Of a stretch of DNA of 64,000 nt, positions 43,722 to 55,820 are shown in pieces; within the stretch, counting starts at the first letter, position 1; every line of letters starts with the position of its first letter. The DNA is from Caballeronia temeraria (GTDB lineage Bacteria > Pseudomonadota > Gammaproteobacteria > Burkholderiales > Burkholderiaceae): positions 62,001 through 126,000 of the forward strand of contig NZ_FCOI02000009.1 of assembly GCF_001544795.2 (NCBI RefSeq). Reading direction: 5' to 3'. The notes under the pieces were generated by a model that saw nothing but the letters and a program-made list of their open reading frames with translations, was not told the origin of the DNA and did no database searches. The translations under genes were made by a program, and so were the position numbers.

Positions 43722-44870
43722 ATGAATACGCAGTCGCACGCATCGTCCGTCATTGCGAACGAACAAGGCTCGCGCGCGCGCGTCGCGAACTGGCTCGACC
43801 GGCAGGCGCCCTTCGTGTTCGTGCTGCCGACCGTGCTGCTGATTCTCGCGTTCTCCATCTTTCCGCTCGTGACCTCGGCTTATCTTTCGCTCACGCGGTT
43901 CGAGCTGGGCGAGGGCGGCTATCAACTGACGTTCACGGGCCTGCGCAATTACGTGCGGCTCTTTTCAGGCAGCCAGCAATATCACTTCACCGGCGTTTTT
44001 CGCGCGCCGGGCATCGTCAGCATTGCCACGATGGTGGCGGCTGTCCTTGCGGTGATCTTGTGGTTCTATCGCTACTTCAAAAGCGAACATCGCTCGATAA
44101 TGGGAACGCTCGGCCGTCTGATCGCGGCGGCCGCGTTTCTCGCGCTCGTGTGGCTCGCGGCGAACACGCTCGGTGGCGGCGGCGCGCTCGGCAGCCTCAT
44201 GGTGACGATCTTCTATGTCGTGCTCGGCGTCGCACTGCAATTTCTTCTCGGGCTCGGCCTTGCCTATCTGTGCACGCTGCCGCTCAAGGGCGGGCGTTTC
44301 TTTCGCCTGCTGTTCTTTCTGCCGCTGATGGTGACGCCTGTCGGCATCGCATACATGTTCCGCATGATGGCCGATACATCCGTCGGCCCGCTCGCGCCGT
44401 TGTGGTCGTGGCTCGGCCTCGGCCAGATCGCGTGGGCGGCGGACCCGTGGCTCGCGCGGCTCGTCGTCGTGATCGGCGATACGTGGCAGTGGGTGCCGTT
44501 CATGTTCCTCGTGATGCTCGCGGCGCTAGAAGGCACGTCGCGCGAACAGATCGAGGCGGCGCAACTCGATGGCGCATCCGCGTGGCGCGTGTTCCGCGAT
44601 GTCACATGGCCGTCGATCGCGCCGGTTGCTGCAAGCGCCGTGCTGATCCGTCTGATCGAAGCGTTCAAGATCGTCGACTTGCCGAACGTGCTGACCAACG
44701 GCGGACCCGGCATCGCCACTGAATCGATGACGCTGCATGCGTTCATCGAATGGCGCGCACTGAATCTCGGCGGCGCATCGGCGGTGGCTTACATGCTGTT
44801 CTTCGTATCGACGATCGCATGCGTGTCGTTCTTCCAGTTCGTCGTGCGGCGCGCGCGGGGAGATCAGTGA
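43722..44870 (+). CDS. ABC sugar transporter permease (MalF-type) with membrane insertion
   Basis: A 382-residue integral membrane protein. The EAA loop (REQIEAAQLDGASAWRVFRD, VTWPSIAPVAASAVLI) contacts the ATPase. Between the first helix region (FVFVLPTVLLILAFSIFPLV) and the conserved core (VVLGVALQFLLGLGLAYL) there is an unusually long stretch with extra hydrophobic segments (IVSIATMVAAVLAVILWFY, LIAAAAFLALVWLAANTL). Typical MalF-family permeases of this group are about 290-320 residues. ATGGAGACAGG precedes the start. Its stop overlaps the next start by one base. Confidence 0.84.
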   Translation: MNTQSHASSVIANEQGSRARVANWLDRQAPFVFVLPTVLLILAFSIFPLVTSAYLSLTRFELGEGGYQLTFTGLRNYVRLFSGSQQYHFTGVFRAPGIVSIATMVAAVLAVILWFYRYFKSEHRSIMGTLGRLIAAAAFLALVWLAANTLGGGGALGSLMVTIFYVVLGVALQFLLGLGLAYLCTLPLKGGRFFRLLFFLPLMVTPVGIAYMFRMMADTSVGPLAPLWSWLGLGQIAWAADPWLARLVVVIGDTWQWVPFMFLVMLAALEGTSREQIEAAQLDGASAWRVFRDVTWPSIAPVAASAVLIRLIEAFKIVDLPNVLTNGGPGIATESMTLHAFIEWRALNLGGASAVAYMLFFVSTIACVSFFQFVVRRARGDQ

Positions 44871-45907
44871 TGAGTTCGCTGAAACGCTGGTTCGTGCCCG
44901 CGCGTCTGGACGAGTTGCCGGTCGGCGCGAAGGCGATCGCTTATGTGCTGCTCGGGATATGGTCGCTTGTCGTGCTGTTTCCGCTTTACTGGATGGCGAT
45001 CACGTCGTTCAAGCTGCCGGTGGATGTATCGACGGGACCGTTCTACATTCCGTTCGTCGACTTCAAGCCGCATCTCGACGCGTGGCATTACATCTTCGTC
45101 GATCTCGGGCCGGACACGTATCGGCCTTATATGAATTCGCTGGTCATCGCGTCGTGCGGTACGGCGGCTTCCGTGTTTCTCGGTTCGATGGCCGCCTATG
45201 CGCTCGCGCGCATCGAGTATCGGCCACCCGTCGCGGCGGTCGGTCTCGGCGTGCTGTTGATCGCGTTGCTGATCGCGGCTGTCGCGTGGGGTCATGTCGA
45301 TCTGCGCATTGCGCTTGCTGTTGCATTCGCGCTCTTCTTTCTGGTGTTGCGCCCGATCGTGCGGCGCGCGCGCAGACATTTGAACAACGACGACATTCTG
45401 TTCTGGGTCGTGTCGCAACGCATTCTGCCGCCCGTCGTCACGGTGATCCCGATCTATCTCATCTTCAAGGATGCCGGACTGCTCGACACGCATCTCGCGC
45501 TCATCATCACGTATGCGACCGCGAACTTGCCGATCGTCGTGTGGCTCATGTTCGATTTCTTCGATGGCGTGCCGCGCGAGATCGAAGAGAGCGCGCAGAT
45601 CGACGGCGCGACGCGCTTCTCGATTCTCTTCGGCATCGTGTTGCCGCTCGTCGCACCGGGTCTCGTCGCGACGAGTCTGCTCGTGCTGATTCTCTCGTGG
45701 AACGAGTACCTTTTCGCGCTCTTTCTGACGACAGCGAAAGCGCAGACGATGCCGCTGCTCGTTGCCGCGCAGAATGCGACGCGCGGTCCGCAATGGTGGA
45801 ACATGTCGGTGCTGATACTCATCATGATCCTGCCGGTGATGCTGCTGACGCTGACGCTGCAGCGCTTCATCGTGCGGGGCATTCTCGTGGGAGCCGTGAA
45901 AGGATGA
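44870..45907 (+). CDS. ABC sugar transporter permease (MalG-type) with membrane insertion
   Basis: A 345-residue integral membrane protein paired with the preceding permease. The start ATG shares its first base with the upstream TGA. The EAA loop is PREIEESAQIDGATRFSILF. Between AYALARIEYR and the conserved SQRILPPVVTVIPIYLIF lies an inserted pair of hydrophobic segments (VGLGVLLIALLIAAVAWG, RIALAVAFALFFLVLRPI) absent from ordinary MalG-type permeases of about 280 residues. It overlaps the ATPase start, so the operon is tightly coupled. Confidence 0.84.
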   Translation: MSSLKRWFVPARLDELPVGAKAIAYVLLGIWSLVVLFPLYWMAITSFKLPVDVSTGPFYIPFVDFKPHLDAWHYIFVDLGPDTYRPYMNSLVIASCGTAASVFLGSMAAYALARIEYRPPVAAVGLGVLLIALLIAAVAWGHVDLRIALAVAFALFFLVLRPIVRRARRHLNNDDILFWVVSQRILPPVVTVIPIYLIFKDAGLLDTHLALIITYATANLPIVVWLMFDFFDGVPREIEESAQIDGATRFSILFGIVLPLVAPGLVATSLLVLILSWNEYLFALFLTTAKAQTMPLLVAAQNATRGPQWWNMSVLILIMILPVMLLTLTLQRFIVRGILVGAVKG

Positions 45908-47031
45908 CGGTCATGGATAGCGAGGCGGTGAAGGTCGACGACGCCCGCCTGACGAAGATCGCGGCGGCGCGCCAGTCGAAGAGCGTGTCGTTGAGAAACG
46001 TCGGCAAGATGTTCGGCGATACGCGCGTGTTGCGAGACCTTTCGCTCGATGTGCAGGCGGGCGAATTCCTCGTGCTGCTGGGCGAATCGGGCTGCGGCAA
46101 GACGACGGCGCTGCGCATCGTCGCGGGGCTCGAGTCGGCGACGGAAGGTGCCGTGTTCGTCGGCGATACCGATGTCACGCATCAACTGCCGCGCGATCGC
46201 GATGTCGCGATGGTGTTTCAGTCGTATGCGCTCTATCCGCACAAGACGGTGTTCGAGAACATCGCGTATCCGCTCATCGTGAGAAAGCGCCCGAAAGCCG
46301 AGATCGCTGCCGCCGTGCGCGAAGTGGCCGCGAGCGTGCAACTGGAGCCATTGTTATCGCGCTTGCCGCGTCGGTTGTCGGGCGGACAGCGTCAGCGCGT
46401 GGCGCTCGCGCGTGCGATCGTGCGGCGGCCTGCTGCGTTTCTGATGGACGAGCCGCTTTCCAATCTCGATGCCAAACTGCGCGGCCATATGCGCGCAGAA
46501 CTCAAGCACATGCAGCATGAGCTCGGCATCACGACGATCTATGTCACGCACGATCAGATCGAGGCGATGACGCTTGCGCATCGTGTCGCGATTCTCGACA
46601 AGGGCGCGCTGCAGCAACTCGATACGCCTGCGCGCATCTATTCGGATCCGGCGAATCTTTTTGTGGCGGGTTTCATCGGTTCGCCGCCGATGAACTTTCT
46701 GCGCGGCACGCTCACGCAGGGACGTTTCGATGCTTCCGGTATCTCGCTTGCCACGCCGGTTCGTCATGAAGGCAAGATGACGCTCGGCGTGCGTCCGGAG
46801 GAATGCTCGCTCGTGGCGGCAGGCGAAGGCGAATTGCAGGGGCGCATCTATTCGGTGGAGCTGATCGGCGATCATTCGCTCGTCACGATGAACGTCGGCG
46901 AGCAACAGGTGGTCGTGAAGGTGCCGAATACTTTCGCGGGTGAAATTGGCGGTGCTGCGGGTGTGCGTTTGAATCGCGAGCGCATTTATTTCTTCGATGA
47001 AAGCGGTGCGCGCATTCGCCAAACCGTTTGA
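45904..47031 (+). CDS. ABC transporter ATP-binding protein (MalK/UgpC-type)
   Basis: A 375-residue ATPase. Walker A GESGCGKTT, Q-loop VFQSYALYPHKTV, signature LSGGQRQRVALARAI, Walker B FLMDEPLSNLDAKL and the switch His in VTHDQIEAMTLAHR are intact. The C-terminal OB-like regulatory domain (MTLGVRPEECSLV, VELIGDHSLVTMNVGEQQ) is typical of MalK-type importers. The ATG at 45904 overlaps the preceding stop; an in-frame ATG at 45913 is an alternative with better ribosome spacing. Last gene of the importer operon. Confidence 0.9.
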   Translation: MTVMDSEAVKVDDARLTKIAAARQSKSVSLRNVGKMFGDTRVLRDLSLDVQAGEFLVLLGESGCGKTTALRIVAGLESATEGAVFVGDTDVTHQLPRDRDVAMVFQSYALYPHKTVFENIAYPLIVRKRPKAEIAAAVREVAASVQLEPLLSRLPRRLSGGQRQRVALARAIVRRPAAFLMDEPLSNLDAKLRGHMRAELKHMQHELGITTIYVTHDQIEAMTLAHRVAILDKGALQQLDTPARIYSDPANLFVAGFIGSPPMNFLRGTLTQGRFDASGISLATPVRHEGKMTLGVRPEECSLVAAGEGELQGRIYSVELIGDHSLVTMNVGEQQVVVKVPNTFAGEIGGAAGVRLNRERIYFFDESGARIRQTV

Positions 47032-47118
47032 TATCCGTAAGCCTTTTTGCGTGAGGCAGAGCGTTCCTGTGCGTGTCGTCTATATTGGATTCATGGCGAT
47101 CCGATAGGGAGGTGCGAG

Positions 47119-47628
47119 ATGAGGCGCATCTATTTTCTGCTTCCGAGTGTGGCGAGCGCAAAGGGGATCATCGACGAGCTGTTGCTCAAGCGTATCGAAT
47201 GGCGGCATATCCATGTGCTTGCGCGGCCTCACGAGCCGCCGGAGGACTTGCCGCAAGCGACGCTGGTTCAACGTAGCGACCTTCTGCCTGCGCTCGCGCG
47301 CGGAACGGCTGCGGGCGGGGTGACGGGGGTGCTGGCAGGACTCGTTGCGATGGCGTTTCCGCCGGCGGGTTTGACGATCGCGGGCGGTGCGGTTGTTTGC
47401 ATGACACTGGCCAGCATGGGGTTTGGCGCGTGGGCCGCGACGATGATCGGAGTCGGGATTCCGAATACGCGGTTGCGGCGGTTTGAACATGCTATTGAAG
47501 ATGGCGAATTGCTGATGATGGTCGATGTGCCGAAGGATCGTGTCGAGGAGATTGAAGCGCTCGTCAAGAGTCATCATCCGGAGGCCGATGTCGAAGGGGC
47601 CGATCCTACGATTCCGGCGTTTCCTTGA
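47119..47628 (+). CDS. DUF1269-like membrane protein
   Basis: A 169-residue protein with GGGAGGTGCGAG before the ATG. The N-terminal ferredoxin-like part (RRIYFLLPSVASAKGIIDEL) is followed by two glycine/alanine-rich membrane helices (GVTGVLAGLVAMAFPPAGLT, GAVVCMTLASMGFGAWAATM) and a C-terminal soluble part (LLMMVDVPKDRVEEIEALVK). This layout matches the DUF1269/general stress membrane proteins. Function unknown. Confidence 0.72.
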   Translation: MRRIYFLLPSVASAKGIIDELLLKRIEWRHIHVLARPHEPPEDLPQATLVQRSDLLPALARGTAAGGVTGVLAGLVAMAFPPAGLTIAGGAVVCMTLASMGFGAWAATMIGVGIPNTRLRRFEHAIEDGELLMMVDVPKDRVEEIEALVKSHHPEADVEGADPTIPAFP

Positions 47629-47645
47629 TATTTTTTGTTTTTGCC

Positions 47646-47728
47646 GCCGGATCCCGTTTTCTTTGTGGTCTGTTAGCCCCGCACAGGGGCAGTGCAAATG
47701 GACCAAAACGAAAACGGGATCCGGCGAA
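47646..47728 (+). repeat. Dispersed structured repeat, copy 2 (cruciform-like)
   Basis: Outer arms of 25 nt (47646-47670 and 47701-47725) pair with only two mismatches and enclose an inner hairpin GCCCC (47676-47680) with GGGGC (47686-47690). The inner hairpin and right arm match copy 1 at 59-108; the left arm does not occur there. It sits between the DUF1269 gene and parA and could fold as RNA or as a DNA cruciform. The T/A-rich flanks may give it terminator activity. Confidence 0.75.
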
Positions 47729-47842
47729 AAAAACAAAAAGGGCGCAAATTCTGATGCGATAAGATCACACGCGCGAAAACCGATCAACGTACAGAACGCA
47801 ATAAAAAGAACGAGCGTTCCAAATACCGAGGAAGAAACCCCG

Positions 47843-48607
47843 ATGCGCCGTGTGGTCTTCAATCAAAAGGGTGGCGTAGGCAAATCCACCATCGTTTGTA
47901 ATCTCGCCGCGATCAGCGCTTCCCGCGGTCTGCGCACATTGGTCATCGACCTCGACCCGCAGGGCAACGCAAGCCAGTACCTCCTAGGCGCAGAATCCCG
48001 CGAGGCCCAGCCAAACCTTGCAAGCTTCTTCGAATCCGCATTGAGCTACAGCTTTCGCGAGCCGGCCTTCGAGTCATTCATCCACTCGACGCCGTTCGAG
48101 AACCTCGACATCGTGCCGTCGCACCCGAGCCTGGAAGCGCTGCAGAGCAAACTCGAATCGCGCTACAAGATCTACAAACTGCGCGATGCATTGAAGGGCC
48201 TGCAACAATACGATGCCGTTTATATCGACACGCCGCCCGCGCTCAACTTCTTCACGCGCTCCGCATTGATCGCAGTCGAGCGCTGCCTGATTCCATTCGA
48301 TTGCGACGACTTCTCGCGACGCGCGCTCTATTCCGTGCTCGATAACGTGCAGGAAATCCGCCACGATCACAATCCGGATCTGAGCGTCGAAGGCATCGTC
48401 ATCAACCAGTTCCAGCCGCGTGCGAGCCTGCCGCAGCAACTCGTCGACGAACTGCGCGGCGAAGATCTGCCCGTGCTCAATTCGCACCTCTCGCTCTCCG
48501 TGAAAATCCGCGAGAGCCATCAGCACGCGCGTCCGATGATCTACCTCGAACCGCGTCACAAACTCGCGCAGGAATATGTCGCGTTGCACGAGGAACTGAA
48601 CGGCTGA
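47843..48607 (+). CDS. ParA-family ATPase (orphan)
   Basis: A 254-residue P-loop ATPase with the deviant Walker A KGGVGKST (residues 9-16), switch DLDPQGNASQYL and Walker B-like DAVYIDTPPALNFFTR. It resembles ParA/Soj proteins that position DNA or protein cargo. No parB, parS-like array or replication gene is adjacent, and the N-terminal helix-turn-helix of plasmid-type ParA is missing. It may position another complex. GAGGAAGAAACCCC precedes the ATG at 47843. It lies immediately downstream of repeat copy 2. Confidence 0.86.
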   Translation: MRRVVFNQKGGVGKSTIVCNLAAISASRGLRTLVIDLDPQGNASQYLLGAESREAQPNLASFFESALSYSFREPAFESFIHSTPFENLDIVPSHPSLEALQSKLESRYKIYKLRDALKGLQQYDAVYIDTPPALNFFTRSALIAVERCLIPFDCDDFSRRALYSVLDNVQEIRHDHNPDLSVEGIVINQFQPRASLPQQLVDELRGEDLPVLNSHLSLSVKIRESHQHARPMIYLEPRHKLAQEYVALHEELNG

Positions 48608-48623
48608 CACGCGGCTTCTTTTC

Positions 48624-49307
48624 ATGTCGGTCACAGCGAAAGTCGCGCTTGCGGCCATCGTCGAAGCCGCGTTGTTCATCGCGTTGCTCTTCGGCGCGGC
48701 AGGCACGCTCGAATGGGGCGCGGGCTGGGCGTGGATGGCCCTGATGTTCGGCGGTGGCGGCGTCGTGACCGTGCTCATCGCGCGGCGCGATCCCGCGTTG
48801 CTCGCCGAACGCATGCGCTCGCCGATGCAGCCCGATCAGCCGCTCTGGGACAAGGTCTTTCTCGTCGCGATGGGCGTGCTGTGGTGCGCGTGGCTCATCC
48901 TGATCGGCCTCGACGCCGTGCGCTTTCGATGGTCCGTCATGCCGCTGTGGCTCGCGTCGGTGGGATCGGCGCTCGTCGCGGTATCGTTCTGGCTCGTCGC
49001 GCGCGTGTTTCTCGAGAACACGTTTCTCGCACCCGTCGTGAAGATTCAGACCGAGCGCGGGCATCGCGTCATATCGAGCGGGCCGTATGCGGTCGTGCGC
49101 CATCCGCTTTATGCGGCCGCTGGCATCATGATTCCCGCGAGCGCGCTCGTGCTCGGCTCGTGGTGGGGCCTCGCGGTCTCCGCGCTTCTGCTCGCGGGAC
49201 TCGTCTGGCGCACCGTGATGGAGGAGCGCGAACTCGTCGCGCATCTCGAAGGCTATGCGCAATACGCGCAACGCGTGCGCTATCGGCTCGTGCCTTTTGT
49301 CTGGTAA
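48624..49307 (+). CDS. Isoprenylcysteine carboxyl methyltransferase-like membrane protein
   Basis: A 227-residue protein with about five membrane helices (VALAAIVEAALFIALLFGAA, VFLVAMGVLWCAWLILIGLD, SVGSALVAVSFWLVARVFLE). The C-terminal motif RGHRVISSGPYAVVRHPLYA and EERELVAHLEGYAQYAQRVR matches the ICMT/phospholipid methyltransferase fold, which binds SAM at the membrane face. The bacterial substrate is unknown. It starts 16 bp after parA. Confidence 0.82.
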   Translation: MSVTAKVALAAIVEAALFIALLFGAAGTLEWGAGWAWMALMFGGGGVVTVLIARRDPALLAERMRSPMQPDQPLWDKVFLVAMGVLWCAWLILIGLDAVRFRWSVMPLWLASVGSALVAVSFWLVARVFLENTFLAPVVKIQTERGHRVISSGPYAVVRHPLYAAAGIMIPASALVLGSWWGLAVSALLLAGLVWRTVMEERELVAHLEGYAQYAQRVRYRLVPFVW

Positions 49308-49402
49308 GCGCTTTTTGCACGAGGTTTCGGGAATAAATCGGCGTCATGCACGTTCATGCAGAAGACAGGCGCAATCCGTCGCGCCTTCCTTCTCGTTCGA
49401 AC

Positions 49403-50398
49403 ATGAATATGACGACCGTTCCATCGCAGGCTTCGCATTCGTCTCTCTCGGGGACTTCATCCGGAGCATCTCCATCGACAGAAAGTCTCTCCGGCATGGT
49501 CGCGTTCGTGCGCGCGGCGGAGTCGGGCAGTTTCGTGGCGGCAGGGCGCGCGCTCGGGCTGTCGGCGTCGGCGGTGGGCAAGAGCGTGATGCGGCTCGAA
49601 GCGAAACTCGGCGTGCAACTGCTCAATCGCACGACGCGCAGGATCGGCCTCACGCACGAAGGCGCGCGCTTTTTCGCGCGCTGCAAACGCATGCTCGCGG
49701 ATCTCGAAGAGGCGGAGAGCGAGCTGTTTCATTCGACGTCGTCGCCACGCGGACGGCTGCGCATCAGCGCGCCATTGCTCGGCACGCGCCTCTTGATGCC
49801 GCTCGTGCCGGAATTTAGGCGGCGTTATCCCGACATCGAACTGGATATCGATTTCAGCGATCGCGTGGTCGACATCACGCAGGAAGGCTATGATGCCGTG
49901 ATTCGCACGGGGCGTCTCGCCGATTCGCAATTGCTCGCGCGGCCGCTCGCGCAATACGGGCCAGTGGTGATCGGATCGCCCGCCTACTTCGCGGGTCACG
50001 GCGAACCCGCGACGCCCACCGATCTCGAAGGCCACGCGTGCATTCGCTTTCGTTCTCCGGCGAGCGGCCGTCCCGAGCCGTGGCGTTTCGCGCGCGACGA
50101 TCACACGTTCGCGATCGATCCGCACGCGACGCTCACGTTCAACGACATGGAAGCCGTGCTCGCTGCGTGCATTTCTGGCCTGGGGCTTGCGTGCGTGCCG
50201 GACTTCATTGCGAAGAGCGCGATGGAAGGCGGCATGCTGCGCGCGGTGCTCGGCGCGCATATGCGCACGGAGGGCGTGTTCCAGATTCTATGGCCGCCGA
50301 GCCGTCACGAAGCGCCGCGCCTGCGCGCGTTCATCGATCACGTCGCGCAACGGCTGGGCGGTTTGCCATCGCACGAAGTCCGCTTTCGCGCGGCGTAG
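49403..50398 (+). CDS. LysR-family transcriptional regulator
   Basis: The LysR HTH (MVAFVRAAESGSFVAAGRAL, LGLSASAVGKSVMRLEAKLG) begins after an unusually long N-terminal Ser/Thr-rich stretch. Candidate starts are ATG 49346, 49403, 49409 and 49496, none with a convincing ribosome site. I give 49403 as a compromise. The effector domain (LRISAPLLGTRLLMPLVPEF, GYDAVIRTGRLADSQLLARP) is of the CrgA-like type. The C-terminus is convergent with the FmdB-type gene, 3 bp apart. Target unknown. Confidence 0.75.
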   Translation: MNMTTVPSQASHSSLSGTSSGASPSTESLSGMVAFVRAAESGSFVAAGRALGLSASAVGKSVMRLEAKLGVQLLNRTTRRIGLTHEGARFFARCKRMLADLEEAESELFHSTSSPRGRLRISAPLLGTRLLMPLVPEFRRRYPDIELDIDFSDRVVDITQEGYDAVIRTGRLADSQLLARPLAQYGPVVIGSPAYFAGHGEPATPTDLEGHACIRFRSPASGRPEPWRFARDDHTFAIDPHATLTFNDMEAVLAACISGLGLACVPDFIAKSAMEGGMLRAVLGAHMRTEGVFQILWPPSRHEAPRLRAFIDHVAQRLGGLPSHEVRFRAA

Positions 50399-50401
50399 GA
50401 A

Positions 50402-50566
50402 TCAGCTTTTCTTCGTGGTCTTTGCGACGAACGGCGCGGGCGCGTGCGCGACTTTCTCGCTGCCGCACTTGGGGCATTTGAGTTGCACCGTTGCGTGTTC
50501 GACGATGTGCTCCGCGTGCTCGAAGGTCTCGCCGCAATCCTGACAACGGTATTGATAAGTCGGCAT
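50402..50566 (-). CDS. FmdB-type zinc-ribbon protein (54 aa)
   Basis: MPTYQYRCQDCGETFEHAEH opens the classical FmdB/CxxC regulatory-protein domain, with CQDC and CPKC pairs binding zinc. The start at 50566 has GGGAGGATGCC upstream. Members are small putative regulators or metal proteins of unclear role. Confidence 0.85.
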   Translation of the reverse strand: MPTYQYRCQDCGETFEHAEHIVEHATVQLKCPKCGSEKVAHAPAPFVAKTTKKS

Positions 50567-50648
50567 GGCATCCTCCCGCGCGCGACCGGTGATCCGGCGC
50601 AAGCCACGCCGGTTCCACTCATTCTAGTTCAGCAATCGCGCGCGAAAA

Positions 50649-51461
50649 TCAGTTCAGGACACGGCGCACGAGCGGCGTTTCCGGCGTCGGATAGCCGGCT
50701 TGCTTGAATGTTTCGATAATCGCGCGATTGGTGTCGAAATAGACCTGCCAGTAGTCGCTGGTATTGGTATAAGGGCGCACGCACAGGAGCGGTCCTTCCG
50801 GCGTGAAGGACAGCACTTCGACGTCCGGCGGCGGCGTCGTCGCGACGTTCGGGATCTTTGCGACCGCTTCCTTCAGACGCGCGATGGCATCGAGCGGATC
50901 GACGCCATTCGCGATCTTCGCCGTCAACTCGACACGCCGATGCGGCAGCGAGCTGAAATTCCAGATCGTGTCGGAGAAGATCTTGTTGTTGCCGACGATC
51001 GCCGCGACGTTGTCGGGCGTCGTGATCGTCGTGCCGAAGAGACCGAGCTCGGTGACGGTGCCGGTCACGCCGCCCGCGGTTACGAAGTCGCCTACTTTAA
51101 ACGGGCGCAGCACTTGCATGAACACGCCCGCCGCGAAATGCGCGAGCAATCCGCCCCACGCTGTGCCGATGGCAAGACCGAAGCCCGCGAGCAACGCGGC
51201 GAAGGACGTGGTCTGAACACCGAAAACCTGCAGAATCGCGAGGATGAGCAGCAGATTGAGAATGACGCCGACGATCGAGCCGAGATAGTGCGCGAGTGTG
51301 GGATCGACGCGGCCATTGCGCGAAAGAAGCTTGCGCATCGCGCTCGTGACGAGGTTGATGAGCCAGCGCCCGATGATCCACAGCGCAATCGCGCCGATGA
51401 CCATGATCGCAAAGTCGACGCCGCGCGTCATGATGAATACACGTACGGTTTCGAGGTTCAT
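50649..51461 (-). CDS. MscS-family mechanosensitive ion channel
   Basis: A 270-residue small-conductance channel. Three membrane helices (VDFAIMVIGAIALWIIGRWL, YLGSIVGVILNLLLILAILQ, FAALLAGFGLAIGTAWGGLL) include the Gly/Ala-rich pore helix TM3, followed by the cytoplasmic beta and alpha/beta domains (FKVGDFVTAGGVTGTVTELG, PDNVAAIVGNNKIFSDTIWN). It releases osmolytes upon hypo-osmotic shock. Length is close to E. coli MscS (286). Confidence 0.9.
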   Translation of the reverse strand: MNLETVRVFIMTRGVDFAIMVIGAIALWIIGRWLINLVTSAMRKLLSRNGRVDPTLAHYLGSIVGVILNLLLILAILQVFGVQTTSFAALLAGFGLAIGTAWGGLLAHFAAGVFMQVLRPFKVGDFVTAGGVTGTVTELGLFGTTITTPDNVAAIVGNNKIFSDTIWNFSSLPHRRVELTAKIANGVDPLDAIARLKEAVAKIPNVATTPPPDVEVLSFTPEGPLLCVRPYTNTSDYWQVYFDTNRAIIETFKQAGYPTPETPLVRRVLN

Positions 51462-51619
51462 GTCTTTCTCGCGTGCGTGATACTTCGTCAGAGGAACACG
51501 TCAAGCCGGGAAAACATGCCGCATGGGCCACTCGAGTTATAGCCGATGCACCGCGTCATCGCAAGAATTACAGGAGCGTTTAGATTTAATCGGAAGGATC
51601 GACTATATCAGTCGCGCAT

Positions 51620-52150
51620 TCACGTCCATTCGGCTTCGTCGGCATTCGGATCGGGCAGGGTAAGTCCGGATGCGGGCAAGGGCAGCGCCGTCTTGTAGCG
51701 CACTTGTTTGAGCGCGAAGCTCGAACGAATATTGGCGACGCCCGGCATCTTCGTGAGCCGCTCCAGAATGAATCGTTCGAGCGCGGCCACATCGGGCAAG
51801 ACGACACGCAACAGGTAATCGGCATCGCCTGTCATCAGATAACACTCCATCACTTCGGGCCGCTCGCTGATAGCCTGCTCGAAGCGCGCGAGCGCATCTT
51901 TTATCTGCTTTTCCAGACTCACCTGAATGAACACGTTGATGGAAAGCCCGAGCGCTTCCGGGTTCAGCAGTGTCACGTGCTGCTTGAAAAGCCCCGCTTT
52001 TTCCAGTGCGCGCACGCGATTGAAGCAGGGCGTCGGCGAAAGATTCACCGCGCGTGCAAGTTCGGCATTGGTGATGCGCGCGTTCTGCTGAAGCTGATTC
52101 AATATGCCGATGTCGATGCGATCGAGGCGCTGCCTGGCGTTTGCCGTCAT
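51620..52150 (-). CDS. Lrp/AsnC-family transcriptional regulator
   Basis: A 176-residue regulator. The HTH ([38 protein letters not shown]) is followed by the RAM ligand-binding domain ([38 protein letters not shown]). It starts 140 bp from the divergent AceE-type gene. This is the arrangement of mdeR, which controls the mde (methionine gamma-lyase) genes in Pseudomonas putida, so control of its neighbour by an amino acid is likely. The start [10 protein letters not shown] at 52150 has no strong ribosome site. Confidence 0.85.
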   Translation of the reverse strand: MTANARQRLDRIDIGILNQLQQNARITNAELARAVNLSPTPCFNRVRALEKAGLFKQHVTLLNPEALGLSINVFIQVSLEKQIKDALARFEQAISERPEVMECYLMTGDADYLLRVVLPDVAALERFILERLTKMPGVANIRSSFALKQVRYKTALPLPASGLTLPDPNADEAEWT

Positions 52151-52289
52151 AGTCGAAAGATTCCGGTTTTTGGCGTTTTCGAAGAATAAACACACTACCG
52201 TAAAGCGCGGCGGCAGCCAAATGAGACGCACATTCTGCGCATCAATGGTTATGCTTGAACGAATTCTCTAGCCAACGCGGAGTCGCGCC

Positions 52290-54994
<2,705 letters not shown>

Positions 54995-54998
<4 letters not shown>

Positions 54999-55645
54999 GC
55001 GTTCTTGCGCGCCGCATCGAGCAACTCGCGCACTTCGTCATCGCTCGTCTGATCGAAGTCGATATAGAACTGCCCGACGCCGAAGTATCGATGCGGCCGC
55101 ATCACGCAGACGAATTCGTCGACGATATCTTCAACGCGCGCTTCTGAATCGAGCGGCGCAACCGGCAGCGCCGCGACGATCTTCGATGGATGCGCATGGC
55201 GTAAGGACATCGCCGCGGCTTTCATCGTTGCGCCGGTTGCCATGCCGTCATCGACCACGATCGCGACGCGGCCGCTCACGTCGAGCGGCGGCATGTCGCC
55301 ACGATAAAGCGTCTCGCGCCGCGCGAGTTCGGCGCGTTCTTTCGCGATCACGCGATCCAGCTCTTCTTTTCCGACGCCCGCATATTCGACGATGCGCTCA
55401 TCGAGATAAAACGCATCGCCAGATGCGATCGCGCCCATCGCGAGTTCCGGCTGCATGGGCACGCCGAGCTTGCGCACGACGAGCACATCGAGCTTCGCGC
55501 CCAACGCGCGCGCGACTTCATACGCAACGGGCACGCCGCCGCGCGGCAATGCGAGCACGGTCACATCGTTGCGGCCCGCATACGCGCGGAGATGCTGTGC
55601 GAGCGCGCGGCCCGCTTCTCTACGGTTCTCGAATACTGAATCCAT
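54995..55645 (-). CDS. Phosphoribosyltransferase-domain protein
   Basis: A 216-residue type I phosphoribosyltransferase fold. The PRPP loop is VAIVVDDGMATGATMKAAAM, with VTVLALPRGGVPVAYEVARA and LDVLVVRKLGVPMQPELAMG, the standard pattern of stand-alone PRTase-like proteins next to stress genes. The substrate base is not determined. GAAAGGACAAGCGAC precedes the ATG at 55645. Its stop overlaps the stop of the AceE-type gene (convergent, 4 bp). Confidence 0.84.
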
Positions 55646-55820
55646 GTCGCTTGTCCTTTCAGTCACGATGCGCGAGGAAACGCGTCGCGCCGTCGAGACC
55701 ACTTCGTTTCACGCGAATCAGACTTCAGCATAGTCGCCGTACGATTCGAACGCGCGCCGCATCGCATGCTTGCTACTGCCATACGATCACCATTCGTATT
55801 GAAATATTTGGCTCATAACC
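55646..55820. other. Divergent leader between the phosphoribosyltransferase gene and the amt control region
   Basis: First part of a 362-bp gene-free gap. It must contain the leftward promoter of the phosphoribosyltransferase gene, but I see no near-consensus elements. The rest of the gap holds the NtrC-like sites and sigma-54 promoter listed separately. Confidence 0.4.
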
